Below, one piece after another: positions 53,380 to 62,464 of a stretch of 64,000 bases of DNA (positions are counted from its first letter, which is position 1; every line of letters starts with the position of its first letter). The stretch comes from Acidobacteriota bacterium. GTDB taxonomy: Bacteria; Acidobacteriota; Terriglobia; Terriglobales; Acidobacteriaceae. The notes under the pieces were generated by a model. It was given only the letters and a program-made list of their open reading frames with translations, did not search any database and was not told where the DNA came from. A program made the position numbers and the translations under genes. The stretch lies in assembly GCA_018268895.1 (NCBI GenBank), contig JAFDVP010000001.1, positions 558,001 to 622,000 of the forward strand, given 5' to 3'.

Positions 53380-54201
53380 TTACCCCAGACGGTTCAACAT
53401 CTCTTCCGCAGGAACACGAACGCAACTGAAGATCGGGGTGTCCTGTAGTGTGTACATGCTGATCTCCGTCTCGCGAAGTTGCTGGACGAGATCGAGGAAG
53501 TCCTCGGGAAAGTTCGTCTCAAATGCGACAACAAACTCCTGATCGTCGATGCCGAACGAATACGTCGTGTTGAGTTTCACGCGGGGATAGCTCAGCCCCA
53601 CACGGATATGCTCATCCATCAGGCGCTTGCGCTCATCGAGCGGGAGAAGATACCACGGCCGCGTCTTCCAGAACGGATAGATGAAGATGTACTTCTGCCC
53701 GCCGGGGCGAATCGCGCCGCGTCCCTCGCCTTCGCTCTCGTCGGGCCGGTCGATCTGATACTGCGAGCGCTTCGTCATAGCGAGGAAGTTATGTGGCGTC
53801 GTCAGATATCCGCCGAGTGGCGATGAGAGCAATTCACTGCGCATGCGGTTCAGTTCTTCGACCGCATAACCAATGGACCAGACGCACATATCCACGTCGC
53901 CGCGTGTTCCAACGGTCGAATACGTCAACGACAAAAACTCGCCCGGTTTGTTCCACTTCGCCAGCACCTCGGCAAAGGCTGCCTTATGCGCTGTACGTTC
54001 CGCTGCGGGCAGGCGGCGCCACTCCGGCATGATCTTGTAGAAGCTGAAGCAGACGATCTGGCGTTTCACGGGCGGCTTGGAGGGATCGTGCGGCTGCGCT
54101 CCATAGCTTGAGGCTGGCCTGCCGGATGCTGCGGCGGGAGCCGCAACAGCAGCGGTTGGTGCACTGGTTCCTGTAGCCGGGGCGGTCGTTGACTCTGACA
54201 T
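53380..54201 (-). CDS. chdC: Coproheme decarboxylase / chlorite dismutase-family protein (HemQ/ChdC)
   Basis: A 273-aa member of the chlorite dismutase fold. The C-terminal half has RPWYLLPLDERKRLMDEHIRVG, holding the catalytic tyrosine position and the proximal heme histidine (in MDEH), then YSFGIDDQEFVVAFET. The N-terminal about 45 residues are Ala/Thr/Pro-rich. ChdC makes heme b from iron coproporphyrin III in the coproporphyrin-dependent pathway. The distal Arg typical of true chlorite dismutase cannot be confirmed by eye. Next to nth and the hem genes. Confidence 0.85.
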   Translation of the reverse strand: MSESTTAPATGTSAPTAAVAAPAAASGRPASSYGAQPHDPSKPPVKRQIVCFSFYKIMPEWRRLPAAERTAHKAAFAEVLAKWNKPGEFLSLTYSTVGTRGDVDMCVWSIGYAVEELNRMRSELLSSPLGGYLTTPHNFLAMTKRSQYQIDRPDESEGEGRGAIRPGGQKYIFIYPFWKTRPWYLLPLDERKRLMDEHIRVGLSYPRVKLNTTYSFGIDDQEFVVAFETNFPEDFLDLVQQLRETEISMYTLQDTPIFSCVRVPAEEMLNRLG

Positions 54202-54274
54202 CTTCGTATTCTCCTGACAACTTTAATGCTAGCGCATCGGGCCATTTGCCGCTCGACCGCTATACTCAAACTGC

Positions 54275-54913
54275 ATGTCCGAAAAGATCATCGCAGCCGT
54301 TGCCAGCTTCATCATCGCCGTCATCTCCGCCGGAGGATACGTCGGCGTCGCTCTCTTGATGGGCATCGAGTCCGCCTGCATCCCGTTGCCGTCGGAGATC
54401 ATCATGCCCTTCGCAGGCTATCTGGTGCATACCGGACAGCTAAAGCTCTTCTGGGTTGCGACCGCCGGGGCCATCGGATGCAACCTCGGCTCGATCCCGG
54501 CGTACTGGCTGGGTGCCTGGGGAGGCCGTCCCGCCGTCGAACGCTTCGGTAAATATGTGTTGCTTAGCCGCCACGACCTGGAGCGCGTCGAGCACTTCTT
54601 TCATCGCTTCGGCGGAATCACCGTTCTTCTAGGCCGCCTTCTCCCTGTTGTCCGCACCTTCATCGCTCTGCCTGCGGGCATTGCGAAGATGTCGCAGACG
54701 CGCTTCCACGTCTACACGTTTGTGGGTTCGTGGCCGTGGTGCTACGCGCTTGCTTACGTTGGCATGAAGCTCGGCGATCGCTGGGAGACGGATCCGCGAT
54801 TCAAGGAAGTCTTCCATCGCTTCCACCTCGGCGTGGAAGCCGCTCTCCTTGTTGCGATCGTCTTCTTCGTCTACACGCACTGGAAGAATCGCATTCGCGC
54901 CGAAGAGGCATAG
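54275..54913 (+). CDS. DedA-family membrane protein
   Basis: A 212-aa inner-membrane protein of the DedA/SNARE-associated family with five or six hydrophobic segments. Family motifs: ESACIPLPSEIIMPFAGYLV, GCNLGSIPAYWLGAWGG, and the G-R-x-x-P segment in LLGRLLPVVRTFIALPAGIAKM. DedA proteins act in lipid carrier (undecaprenyl-phosphate or phospholipid) translocation and membrane homeostasis. Divergent to chdC across about 73 nt. Confidence 0.9.
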   Translation: MSEKIIAAVASFIIAVISAGGYVGVALLMGIESACIPLPSEIIMPFAGYLVHTGQLKLFWVATAGAIGCNLGSIPAYWLGAWGGRPAVERFGKYVLLSRHDLERVEHFFHRFGGITVLLGRLLPVVRTFIALPAGIAKMSQTRFHVYTFVGSWPWCYALAYVGMKLGDRWETDPRFKEVFHRFHLGVEAALLVAIVFFVYTHWKNRIRAEEA

Positions 54914-55063
54914 TCACTCACGATTTTCGCGTAACCGCTAACCCCCCTTTACCGTTTACGCCTGTAAAAACGGGTGTTTTGTTTGCATCGCTCTTCGATG
55001 CTGCTCCATACTGGCGCTTCCGGACACACGGAAAATCGCAGCACAGAAGGGTATCGCGAAGAA

Positions 55064-56407
55064 ATGTCCAACACGCCTGCCGCGCCCAATGAAGCGGCAT
55101 CCAGCATCAAGCCAGCTCAAGGAAAACTAGGTGTCATGATCCCCGGGATGGGAGCCGTTGCTACGACTCTGATCGCCGGTGTGGAGGCCGTGCGTCGCGG
55201 CTTCGCCAAACCTATCGGTTCCACCTCGCAGATGGGAACAATCCGTCTCGGCAAGCGCACAGAGGGACGTTCGCCGCTCATCAAGGACTTCGTCCCGCTT
55301 GCCTCGCTCGACGATCTCGTCTTCACCGGGTGGGACATCTTCGGCGGCAACCTCTACGACGCGGCAAAGACCGCGCAGGTGCTCGACAACGATCAGCTCC
55401 AGCAGATGCGTCCCTTCCTCGAGTCCATCGAGCCTCTTCCGGCCGCATTCAATCAGCACTACGTCAAGCGTCTGGAAGGCAAGAAGACCAAGACCGGCAA
55501 GAACAAGTGCGATCTCGCCAACCAGATCCGCAACGACATTGCCGAGTTCAAGACGAAGACCGATCGCCAGGTGATGATCTGGTGCGGCTCCACCGAGATT
55601 TATATGGAGCAGGCGCCCGTGCATCAGACACTGGCTGCCTTTGAGAAGGGCCTCGTCGAAGACGATCCTTCGATTACGCCCTCGATGCTCTATGCGTGGG
55701 CCGCGCTGAAGGAGGGCATCCCCTTCGCGAACGGCGCGCCAAATCTCACCGTCGACATCCCCGCGCTACAGGAGCTGTCGAAGAAGATGAACGCTCCCAT
55801 CTGCGGAAAGGACTTCAAGACCGGGCAGACCTTCATCAAGACCGTACTTGCGCCGGCGTTCAAGGTTCGCAACATCGGCGTCTCCGGCTGGTACTCCACC
55901 AACATTCTCGGCAACCGCGACGGCGAGGTTCTCGACGACCCGGACTCCTTCAAGACCAAGGAGGTCTCGAAGCTCGGGGTGCTCGAACACATCTTCCAGC
56001 CCGAGCTGCATCCCGAGCTTTACAAGGACCTCTACCACAAGGTCCGCATCAACTACTACCCGCCGCGCGGCGACAACAAGGAGGGTTGGGACAACATCGA
56101 CATCTTCGGGTGGCTTGGCTATCCGATGCAGCTCAAGGTCGACTTCCTCTGCCGCGACTCCATCCTGGCTGCGCCGCTCGCGCTCGACCTCGTCCTCTTT
56201 ATGGACCTCGCCGCGCGGACGCCTTCGCTACGTGGTCTGGGCATCCAGGAGTGGCTCAGCTTTTACTTCAAGGACCCGGATTCCGCGCCCGGCGTCTATC
56301 CTGAGCATGATCTCTTCATTCAGAACATGAAGCTCAAGAACACGCTTCGTCACATCATGGGCGAAGACCTCATTACGCACCTCGGACTTGATTACTACGG
56401 CGAGTAG
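55064..56407 (+). CDS. ino1: Inositol-3-phosphate synthase
   Basis: A 447-aa NAD-dependent enzyme that converts glucose-6-phosphate to myo-inositol-3-phosphate. The Rossmann entry is GVMIPGMGAVATTLIAGVEA; conserved regions include TGWDIFGGNLYDAA, NGAPNLTVDIPALQEL, GKDFKTGQTFIKTVLAPAF, SWYSTNILGNRDGEVLDDP, and KVDFLCRDSILAAPLALDL. Start ATG 55064; GAAGGG lies 15-20 nt upstream, weak. Ends before a strong bidirectional terminator. Confidence 0.93.
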   Translation: MSNTPAAPNEAASSIKPAQGKLGVMIPGMGAVATTLIAGVEAVRRGFAKPIGSTSQMGTIRLGKRTEGRSPLIKDFVPLASLDDLVFTGWDIFGGNLYDAAKTAQVLDNDQLQQMRPFLESIEPLPAAFNQHYVKRLEGKKTKTGKNKCDLANQIRNDIAEFKTKTDRQVMIWCGSTEIYMEQAPVHQTLAAFEKGLVEDDPSITPSMLYAWAALKEGIPFANGAPNLTVDIPALQELSKKMNAPICGKDFKTGQTFIKTVLAPAFKVRNIGVSGWYSTNILGNRDGEVLDDPDSFKTKEVSKLGVLEHIFQPELHPELYKDLYHKVRINYYPPRGDNKEGWDNIDIFGWLGYPMQLKVDFLCRDSILAAPLALDLVLFMDLAARTPSLRGLGIQEWLSFYFKDPDSAPGVYPEHDLFIQNMKLKNTLRHIMGEDLITHLGLDYYGE

Positions 56408-56427
56408 GGTATTGGGATCGATCAAAG

Positions 56428-56463
56428 AAACGGCCTGCGACGATTCGCAGGCCGTTTCCTTTC
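56428..56463. terminator. Strong bidirectional Rho-independent terminator
   Basis: A 13-bp perfect stem, AAACGGCCTGCGA (56428-56440) with TCGCAGGCCGTTT (56445-56457), a 4-nt loop and T-rich flank (TTTCCTTTC); A-rich on the other side. It lies between the convergent ino1 and polysaccharide genes and can serve both. Confidence 0.9.
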
Positions 56464-56483
56464 GTTGATGCAATCCGTATTGA

Positions 56484-59400
56484 TTACTGCCCTGTCAGAG
56501 CTTCGGCCTGTTTCGACATTTTCGCCGTGCGTTCCAGCTTGTCCCAGTTGAAGGGTTTGCCGTCGATGGCGCGCTTCAATGTTTTGAAGAGCACGATCGA
56601 AAAGACCTGGCGATAGCTGAAGCGTTGAATCCAGATGTGGACCAGCAGCCATGCGTCACCGCGGCTGGCGGGATGTTTCCTCTCAAGCGCAAAGGCGAGA
56701 GCGGACGTGAGGAAGTCTATGACCAGGAAGGCCGCGAAGAAGATCAGTAATTTGTGGAAGCTGTCCACGGAAGCTGATTCTGGATGAAAATGTTTGTCGA
56801 TGAAGTAGTGCAGGACGCCGGCGACAAACATCAGATCGATCAAGGGCGAGACGAGTGGAAGCAGTATCTGGAATATGAGGATATTGGGCAGCGCGAACAA
56901 GCCCATGGCGCGATGCTTTCTGACTGCTCCTCGATGCTTGAAGATGGCCTGCAGAATTCCAAAAGACCAACGGAAGCGCTGCCGCATCAAGCCGTTCATG
57001 TCGACGGGAGCTTCGGTGAAGGCGAGCGCCTGATCTTCATAGATCACCGAGTAGCCCTGCTCGAGGATATTCATGGTGAGATCGGCATCCTCGGCGACCG
57101 TATCGGGGTGGTAGCCATCGCCTGCGCGAACGGCGGAGGTGCGCCATGCGCCGATTGCTCCGGGTACAACCATGACAACGTCGAACAAGTCCAGCGCCCG
57201 GCGCTCGAAGTTCTGGCTGGTGATGTACTCCAGCGCCTGCCAGCGCGTCCACAGGTTGACGCGGTTGCCAACCTTTGCGTTACCGGCAACAGCGCCGATT
57301 TTGGGGTTGGCAAAGTGAGGCACCAGCCGCGTAATAGCGTCGTGCGCGATCACGCCGTCGGCATCGATGCCGATGTAGATCTCTTCGTTGGTATGGTTCA
57401 GGGCAAAGTTGAGGGCCTCGGCTTTGCCGGCATTTGGCTTTGTCAGTACGGTAAGTCGGCCTGAAGCAATATCGGCCGGGTATGCTTCGCGAACGACCTC
57501 GAGTGTGCGGTCCTTTGAGCCATCGTCGATGACGATGATGCGGATGTTCTTATAGTTCGACATCATCACGGAACGCACGGTGCGGACAATGACCTTTTCT
57601 TCGTTGTAAGCGGGAATCAGCACGGCGATACGCGGAGCGTACTCGGGTGTTGCAAAGTTTTTCCGTGTGCGCAGCCGGTCGATCAGGGCGAAGACGCCGA
57701 TGATGATGAGTCGAGCGCTCATCAGGATATCGCCAACAAAGAAGACGCCGACGACGAAGTTGTTGAAGAAGCCGAAGAGGAAGAAAGCGACAGAGTCGGC
57801 ACGAGCCTGCCAGCGTTGATGTGGGGTGAGGGCCGGCATCACTTCGGCGCGAGTCTTGCCTACCAGCTCTGAGATAGGAACAATCTCATAGCCTTGTTCG
57901 CGCAAAGACTGGATCAGTACGGGAAGGGCCGCTACCGTAGCGGAACGGTCGCCCCCGCCGTCATGAAGAAGAATAATTGAGCCCCGCATCCAGGGCTTCT
58001 TCTCCATTGCCGAGATCTGTTCGAAGACGCTATCGGTGATCTCTTTCGGTGTCTTGCGAGGATTTTCGTCCCAGTCGTTTGTATCGATCTTGTTGCCGAC
58101 GATGACGTAGCCGAGGCTTTGAATTCGGTCGACAGGGGCGGCCTGGTCGTTAGTGTCAGGCTCCTGGTCGATCGAGTAGGGCGGACGGAAGTAGAGCGGT
58201 TGAACTCCGAGTTTCGAAGCGAACAGCCGCTCCGTTAGATTGAGTTGGAGATCGGCCTGAGCATTGGAGATTTCGCTGATATCAGGATGCGTAAAGCTGT
58301 GATTGCCGATCTCATGGCCCTCGCGGTAGACGCGCTGCATGGTGCCAACGTATTTTTCAGCCTCTTCCCCGATCATGAAGAAGGCACCTTTGACGTTGTA
58401 TTTCTTTAGAACATCGAGAATGCGTGGCGTCCAGACAGGGTCTGGGCCATCGTCGAAGCTCAAAGCGACCTTCTTCGGGTGATAGCCATACTGCGTCACG
58501 GTGTAAGAAAGCGGGTAGGAGTGCATCGACTCCTGCAGAATCATGCGGTAGTGCTGTGGAACGGAGTCGTCGTCATCCATGGTGACGTCGCGGTCCCCGC
58601 TCTGGGGCTTACGTGTTACGCGAAGAATATCGCCTTCACCTTCTGTATCGACGTCGTAGCCCGGCTCCACATGGGCAAGGTCTTTATTGGGGTCGGCTCG
58701 GAGCGGGCTATCCCAAACCTTCCAAAGCGAGTTGTCTTCCTGGCCGAGTCTCCATAGGGCATACGTTTGAATGCCAAGCTCGCGGGCTGCACGCATCTGA
58801 TTGAGCACAGTCACTGCGTCAAGGAACCAGACGTAATGGCGGACATGAGCGTCCTCGTCGTCATAGGCAAAGTGCGCGTTGAGCGTGTCGTCGTCGAGAT
58901 CGATCTGCGAATCGGAGTCGTAAGCCTCCTGCCAGGCTTCCTGCGTGGAAAGATTGACGGAAGAGAGAACCCTTGCCGACTGACGTTTCTGCCCCTTCTT
59001 CGCCGGTACTGGAAGGGTGGTCGTCCAGTCGTATCCATAACTGCCGATGGCGCAGATTAGTTTTTCTTTGGGGACAGTCTTCAGCGCCGCCTTCAGGTTG
59101 TCGATAAACCAGTCCTGCGAGGCGATAGGCCCTGGGCCGCTATCGGTCTCGTGTTCGTCGTAGTTCATCAGCAGCAGGCCGTCGGAGTGGTCGGCGAGGA
59201 ACTTCAGATCAAAGTCATCGTCGCGGACGGGGACATTGATGTACAAGCGCAGATTGCGAGGATGAAAGTCGTTGTAGATCTCTTGGACTAAAGCTCGAAA
59301 GCCAGGCTGCGCGTTGGTTGGTATGGCTTCAAAATCCAGCGAAAGCCCGCGGTAGCTGGGGTTCGCCGCTAGAAAGGCGTCTGTCTGACGAAGGAAGTTG

Positions 59401-60008
59401 GCCCGAGCAGCATCGTTGAGTAGAAAGTCACCGATCTCGGGCATGAAGAGGCCTTTGGTCGGGTCGTAGTTGTTGACCAGTGGCAGTAGGTCGAGGTTGA
59501 CGTGGTTGGCGGCGATCGTTGCCGCGACCTTGCCGTCGCGATCAACAGGCTGGATGTGGCTGCCATTGACGACGCTGTAAGGCCGGTTGTCGATCGTATA
59601 GGACGTCAGATTGCCGTTGGGGGTGACAACGTGCAGCCACTCCGGAAAGAGGATGTCGATCTGGCTGATGTGCTGGCGCAACGAAGAGTAGCTGGCCGGA
59701 TCGTCTTCGACGTAATAGGCCGCGCGCAAGCCTTCGCCGGAGTTTAAGGGAACGTCGGAGGGCTTGGTGTCCGTCTTGCGATGGGCTGAACGACGAAGCT
59801 TCTGGCTCTTCTGCGTCTGCTGGTTAGCCAGGGTACGATAGTTGCGTTTCTGCGATTCCAGCAAAAGCTCTGGCAGCGGCCGCGTACGAATCAGCCCAAC
59901 CAGGAAAATAGTGCCCAATAACAGTCCGCAAAGCGCAAGCATGTCAAAGACGATCCGGAGACGTTTCCAACGCTTTCTCTGAGGATCGAAGAAGATCTGT
60001 TTGCTCAT
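56484..60008 (-). CDS. Trifunctional GH18-NodB-GT2 polysaccharide protein
   Basis: A 1174-aa protein. An N-terminal helix (about 22-42) and GH18-like domain (about 95-460) with YRGLSLDFEAIP and DGLLLMNYDEHE (the D-x-x-D-x-E region). Then a CE4/NodB polysaccharide deacetylase (about 520-710) with ALSFDDGPDPVWTP, GNHSFTHPDIS and YFRPPYSID. After helices at about 750-800, a processive GT2 (about 815-1040): VLIPAYNEE, IDDGSKDRT, GIDADG, TVAEDADL and QRFRW. C-terminal helices follow. This is synthase, deacetylase and hydrolase for a beta-linked GlcNAc-type polymer (PNAG or chitin-like) in one chain. Monocistronic. Confidence 0.88.
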   Translation of the reverse strand: MSKQIFFDPQRKRWKRLRIVFDMLALCGLLLGTIFLVGLIRTRPLPELLLESQKRNYRTLANQQTQKSQKLRRSAHRKTDTKPSDVPLNSGEGLRAAYYVEDDPASYSSLRQHISQIDILFPEWLHVVTPNGNLTSYTIDNRPYSVVNGSHIQPVDRDGKVAATIAANHVNLDLLPLVNNYDPTKGLFMPEIGDFLLNDAARANFLRQTDAFLAANPSYRGLSLDFEAIPTNAQPGFRALVQEIYNDFHPRNLRLYINVPVRDDDFDLKFLADHSDGLLLMNYDEHETDSGPGPIASQDWFIDNLKAALKTVPKEKLICAIGSYGYDWTTTLPVPAKKGQKRQSARVLSSVNLSTQEAWQEAYDSDSQIDLDDDTLNAHFAYDDEDAHVRHYVWFLDAVTVLNQMRAARELGIQTYALWRLGQEDNSLWKVWDSPLRADPNKDLAHVEPGYDVDTEGEGDILRVTRKPQSGDRDVTMDDDDSVPQHYRMILQESMHSYPLSYTVTQYGYHPKKVALSFDDGPDPVWTPRILDVLKKYNVKGAFFMIGEEAEKYVGTMQRVYREGHEIGNHSFTHPDISEISNAQADLQLNLTERLFASKLGVQPLYFRPPYSIDQEPDTNDQAAPVDRIQSLGYVIVGNKIDTNDWDENPRKTPKEITDSVFEQISAMEKKPWMRGSIILLHDGGGDRSATVAALPVLIQSLREQGYEIVPISELVGKTRAEVMPALTPHQRWQARADSVAFFLFGFFNNFVVGVFFVGDILMSARLIIIGVFALIDRLRTRKNFATPEYAPRIAVLIPAYNEEKVIVRTVRSVMMSNYKNIRIIVIDDGSKDRTLEVVREAYPADIASGRLTVLTKPNAGKAEALNFALNHTNEEIYIGIDADGVIAHDAITRLVPHFANPKIGAVAGNAKVGNRVNLWTRWQALEYITSQNFERRALDLFDVVMVVPGAIGAWRTSAVRAGDGYHPDTVAEDADLTMNILEQGYSVIYEDQALAFTEAPVDMNGLMRQRFRWSFGILQAIFKHRGAVRKHRAMGLFALPNILIFQILLPLVSPLIDLMFVAGVLHYFIDKHFHPESASVDSFHKLLIFFAAFLVIDFLTSALAFALERKHPASRGDAWLLVHIWIQRFSYRQVFSIVLFKTLKRAIDGKPFNWDKLERTAKMSKQAEALTGQ

Positions 60009-60116
60009 TGGGGGTACGTTCCAGCCGAGCGAACGTCTACAGCCATCCTATGCACCCTCGGCGGTGGCGTCAACGAATCAACTTGTGAACCTGTAAGGCG
60101 GTTATGATGCTGCTAC

Positions 60117-61529
60117 ATGATCAACTTGCAGGCCAGGTCGCGTGTACAAATTTGGCTGGCCCTGGGCCTGGGTTTGGTCCTGCGGCTGGCATTTATCGGC
60201 AATGCAGCGCGCATTGCGGGCGACACACTTCTGTATGGCGATATCGCCAAAAACTGGATGCAATATGGAGTCTATGGATTTGCCCACTCCGGTCCGAACC
60301 CAGTCCCGACGCTCATCCGGCTGCCGGGTTATCCGATGTTCCTGGCGCTCTGCTTCAAAGTCTTTGGTCCTGACCGCTACACCCAGGTCATGCTGGTGCA
60401 GTGCGTCATTGACCTTGTCACCTGTGTGTTGCTTGCAGATCTTGCACGAAGATTGTTCGGCGGTCGTGCAGGACTTTCGGTGTTGTGGTTGAGTGTGCTT
60501 TGCCCCTTTACTGCCAACTATGTTGCTGCGCCTCTTACCGAGACGCTGAGCCTTGCCTGCATTGCATTGGCTTTTAACGGGCTATACCGTTGGAGCAAAG
60601 CAGATTCGCGCTGGAACCGCTGGCTTTGGATAACCTCAGCGGCCATGGCCTATGCAGTCTTACTGCGCCCAGAGCAGGGGTTGCTGGCCGCAGCCATCAT
60701 TCCGGCGATGCTCTGGATTGCCATCCGTGGGCGGCGGCTTGAAGTACTACATTCCGTTCCCGTTCTTGTAGCGGCGCTGTGTGTCATTCTGCCTTTGGCT
60801 CCGTGGACGGTGCGCAACTGGCGGACCTTTCACGTCCTTGAGCCTCTAGCACCACGTTACGCGACCGATCCCGGCGAACCTGTCCCGCGTGGCTTTCAAC
60901 GCTGGTTCAAAACCTGGGCAATCGATTTTGCATCGACCGAGAACGTCTACTGGAACTGGGACTCCGACGAGGTGGATATCGCCAAGGTGCCCGAGCGTGC
61001 CTTCGATACGGAGAGCCAGTACGTGCGTACAGCCGCTCTGCTGGCCACTTACAACAAGGACAACAATGCTACCGATGCTCTCGATCGAGGATTTGGGGCA
61101 CTGGCCGAAGAGCGTATCGCAGACAATCCGGTCCGGTATTACGTGGCCCTGCCGGTTGCACGCCTTCTCAATATGATGCTGCGGCCGCGTACCGAGATGA
61201 TGGAGGTTGGACTTGAGTGGTGGCAATGGGACAAGCATCCCGGCAAAACAGCGCTGGCCGGGGCCTATGCGGCACTGAATCTTGGATATATCGTTCTGGG
61301 GGGAGTCGGTCTGTGGCTCTGGAGGAGGGCTCGTTGGGGTGGCGAGGGCGCCTTGGCCTGGGCAATGGTTGCATTTGTTCTGTTCAGATGTGCACTGCTG
61401 CTCACGCTCGACAACTCGGAGCCACGCTACACGCTCGAGTTTTTTCCGCTGCTCGAACTGTGGGCTGGCGCTATCTTCAGTCAGAGGGTGCAGGCCAAAG
61501 AGTTGAATTATCCGGAGGAGGCGCAATGA
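60117..61529 (+). CDS. GT-C family membrane glycosyltransferase-like protein
   Basis: A 470-aa protein with about ten transmembrane segments. The first periplasmic loop has AGDTLLYGDIAKNW (D at the DxD-like site) followed by RLPGYPMFLA, the motif of ArnT/PMT-like transferases. The soluble loop (about 255-345) includes RGFQRWFKTWAIDF. It likely transfers a sugar from a polyprenyl-phosphate donor. Stop overlaps the ATG of the SDR (61526-61529). Function not determined. Confidence 0.7.
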   Translation: MINLQARSRVQIWLALGLGLVLRLAFIGNAARIAGDTLLYGDIAKNWMQYGVYGFAHSGPNPVPTLIRLPGYPMFLALCFKVFGPDRYTQVMLVQCVIDLVTCVLLADLARRLFGGRAGLSVLWLSVLCPFTANYVAAPLTETLSLACIALAFNGLYRWSKADSRWNRWLWITSAAMAYAVLLRPEQGLLAAAIIPAMLWIAIRGRRLEVLHSVPVLVAALCVILPLAPWTVRNWRTFHVLEPLAPRYATDPGEPVPRGFQRWFKTWAIDFASTENVYWNWDSDEVDIAKVPERAFDTESQYVRTAALLATYNKDNNATDALDRGFGALAEERIADNPVRYYVALPVARLLNMMLRPRTEMMEVGLEWWQWDKHPGKTALAGAYAALNLGYIVLGGVGLWLWRRARWGGEGALAWAMVAFVLFRCALLLTLDNSEPRYTLEFFPLLELWAGAIFSQRVQAKELNYPEEAQ

Positions 61530-62245
61530 ATGTCGATCTATCTGGCAAAGTGGTTTTTGTAGCAGGAGGGACGGGCGGACTTGGCCGTTCTGTGAGCCTC
61601 GCATTCTTGGCAGAAGCAGCAAAGGTCGTCGTGACCTATCGCCGGCCCGAAGAGTTTGACGAGCTCAAGCTGGCTGCTGGAGTCGAGTCCGGCAGACTGG
61701 AAGGAACCCAGGTCGATATTACCGATGAACAGGCTGTTGCTACGCTTGCTTCAGAAATTTTAAAGAGACATGGCCGTATCGATGTGGTCGTCAATACGGT
61801 TGGCGGATATGCAGGTGGATTGAAGTTGTGGGAGACCGATTCGATGGTCTTTGACAAGATGCTGGATCTGAATCTTCGGTCTGGCTTTGCATTGGCGCGG
61901 GCCACTATGCCTGCGATGCTGGGGCACGGGAATGGGGTATTTATCAACGTTGGCGCAAAGGCGGCATTTGACCACGCTGCGGGTGCCGCAGCCTATGCGG
62001 CTTCAAAGGCGGCAGCCGTGGCAATGATGGATTGCCTGGCAGCAGATGCGCAGGGGACTGGGGTTCGCGTCAATTCCATTTTGCCTAGCATTATCGATAC
62101 CGCGGCGAACCGAAGGGCCATGCCCGGCGCTCCCTTTGATAAATGGCCCAAGCCAGTGGAGATCGCACGCGTCATTCTCTTCCTGGCCAGTGATGCCGCT
62201 CGTGTGATTCACGGAGCATCGGTCCCAGTCTATGGAAATTACTGA
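61526..62245 (+). CDS. SDR-family oxidoreductase lacking the catalytic serine
   Basis: A 239-aa short-chain dehydrogenase fold: VFVAGGTGGLGRSVSLAF (cofactor loop), DVVVNTVGG, and the YxxxK pair in AYAASKAA. The serine expected 13 residues before the tyrosine is Ala here (INVGAKAAFDH). GGAGGAGG precedes the ATG. Coupled by overlap to the GT-C gene, so it may modify or supply the sugar or lipid substrate. Activity is uncertain. Confidence 0.8.
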   Translation: MNVDLSGKVVFVAGGTGGLGRSVSLAFLAEAAKVVVTYRRPEEFDELKLAAGVESGRLEGTQVDITDEQAVATLASEILKRHGRIDVVVNTVGGYAGGLKLWETDSMVFDKMLDLNLRSGFALARATMPAMLGHGNGVFINVGAKAAFDHAAGAAAYAASKAAAVAMMDCLAADAQGTGVRVNSILPSIIDTAANRRAMPGAPFDKWPKPVEIARVILFLASDAARVIHGASVPVYGNY

Positions 62246-62351
62246 CGCTTCTTCGTGACGAGAACGCAGCCTGAAATTTGAGGCATCCAGCTGTTTCAGT
62301 GGACTTAAATCTTTGATTTTGGTGTAACTTCAAGCAACTGCGCGGACAGCG

Positions 62352-62377
62352 GGAACGTCGTATGCCTTGGTGTATAA
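62352..62377 (+). promoter_or_regulatory. ECF-type promoter candidate before the SYLF gene
   Basis: GGAAC (62352-62356), 15 nt, GTATAA (62372-62377). GGAAC is the usual -35 of ECF sigma factors and an ECF sigma gene lies about 1.1 kb downstream on the other strand. Weak evidence, about 88 nt before the ATG. Confidence 0.25.
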
Positions 62378-62464
62378 AGTTCGGGTTCCGGCAGCCGGTC
62401 TCAGAAGCCGGAGTTGAGATCAGGCCCTTGGAGAATTGACATTCGTAAGTTCAAGGAGAGCAAG

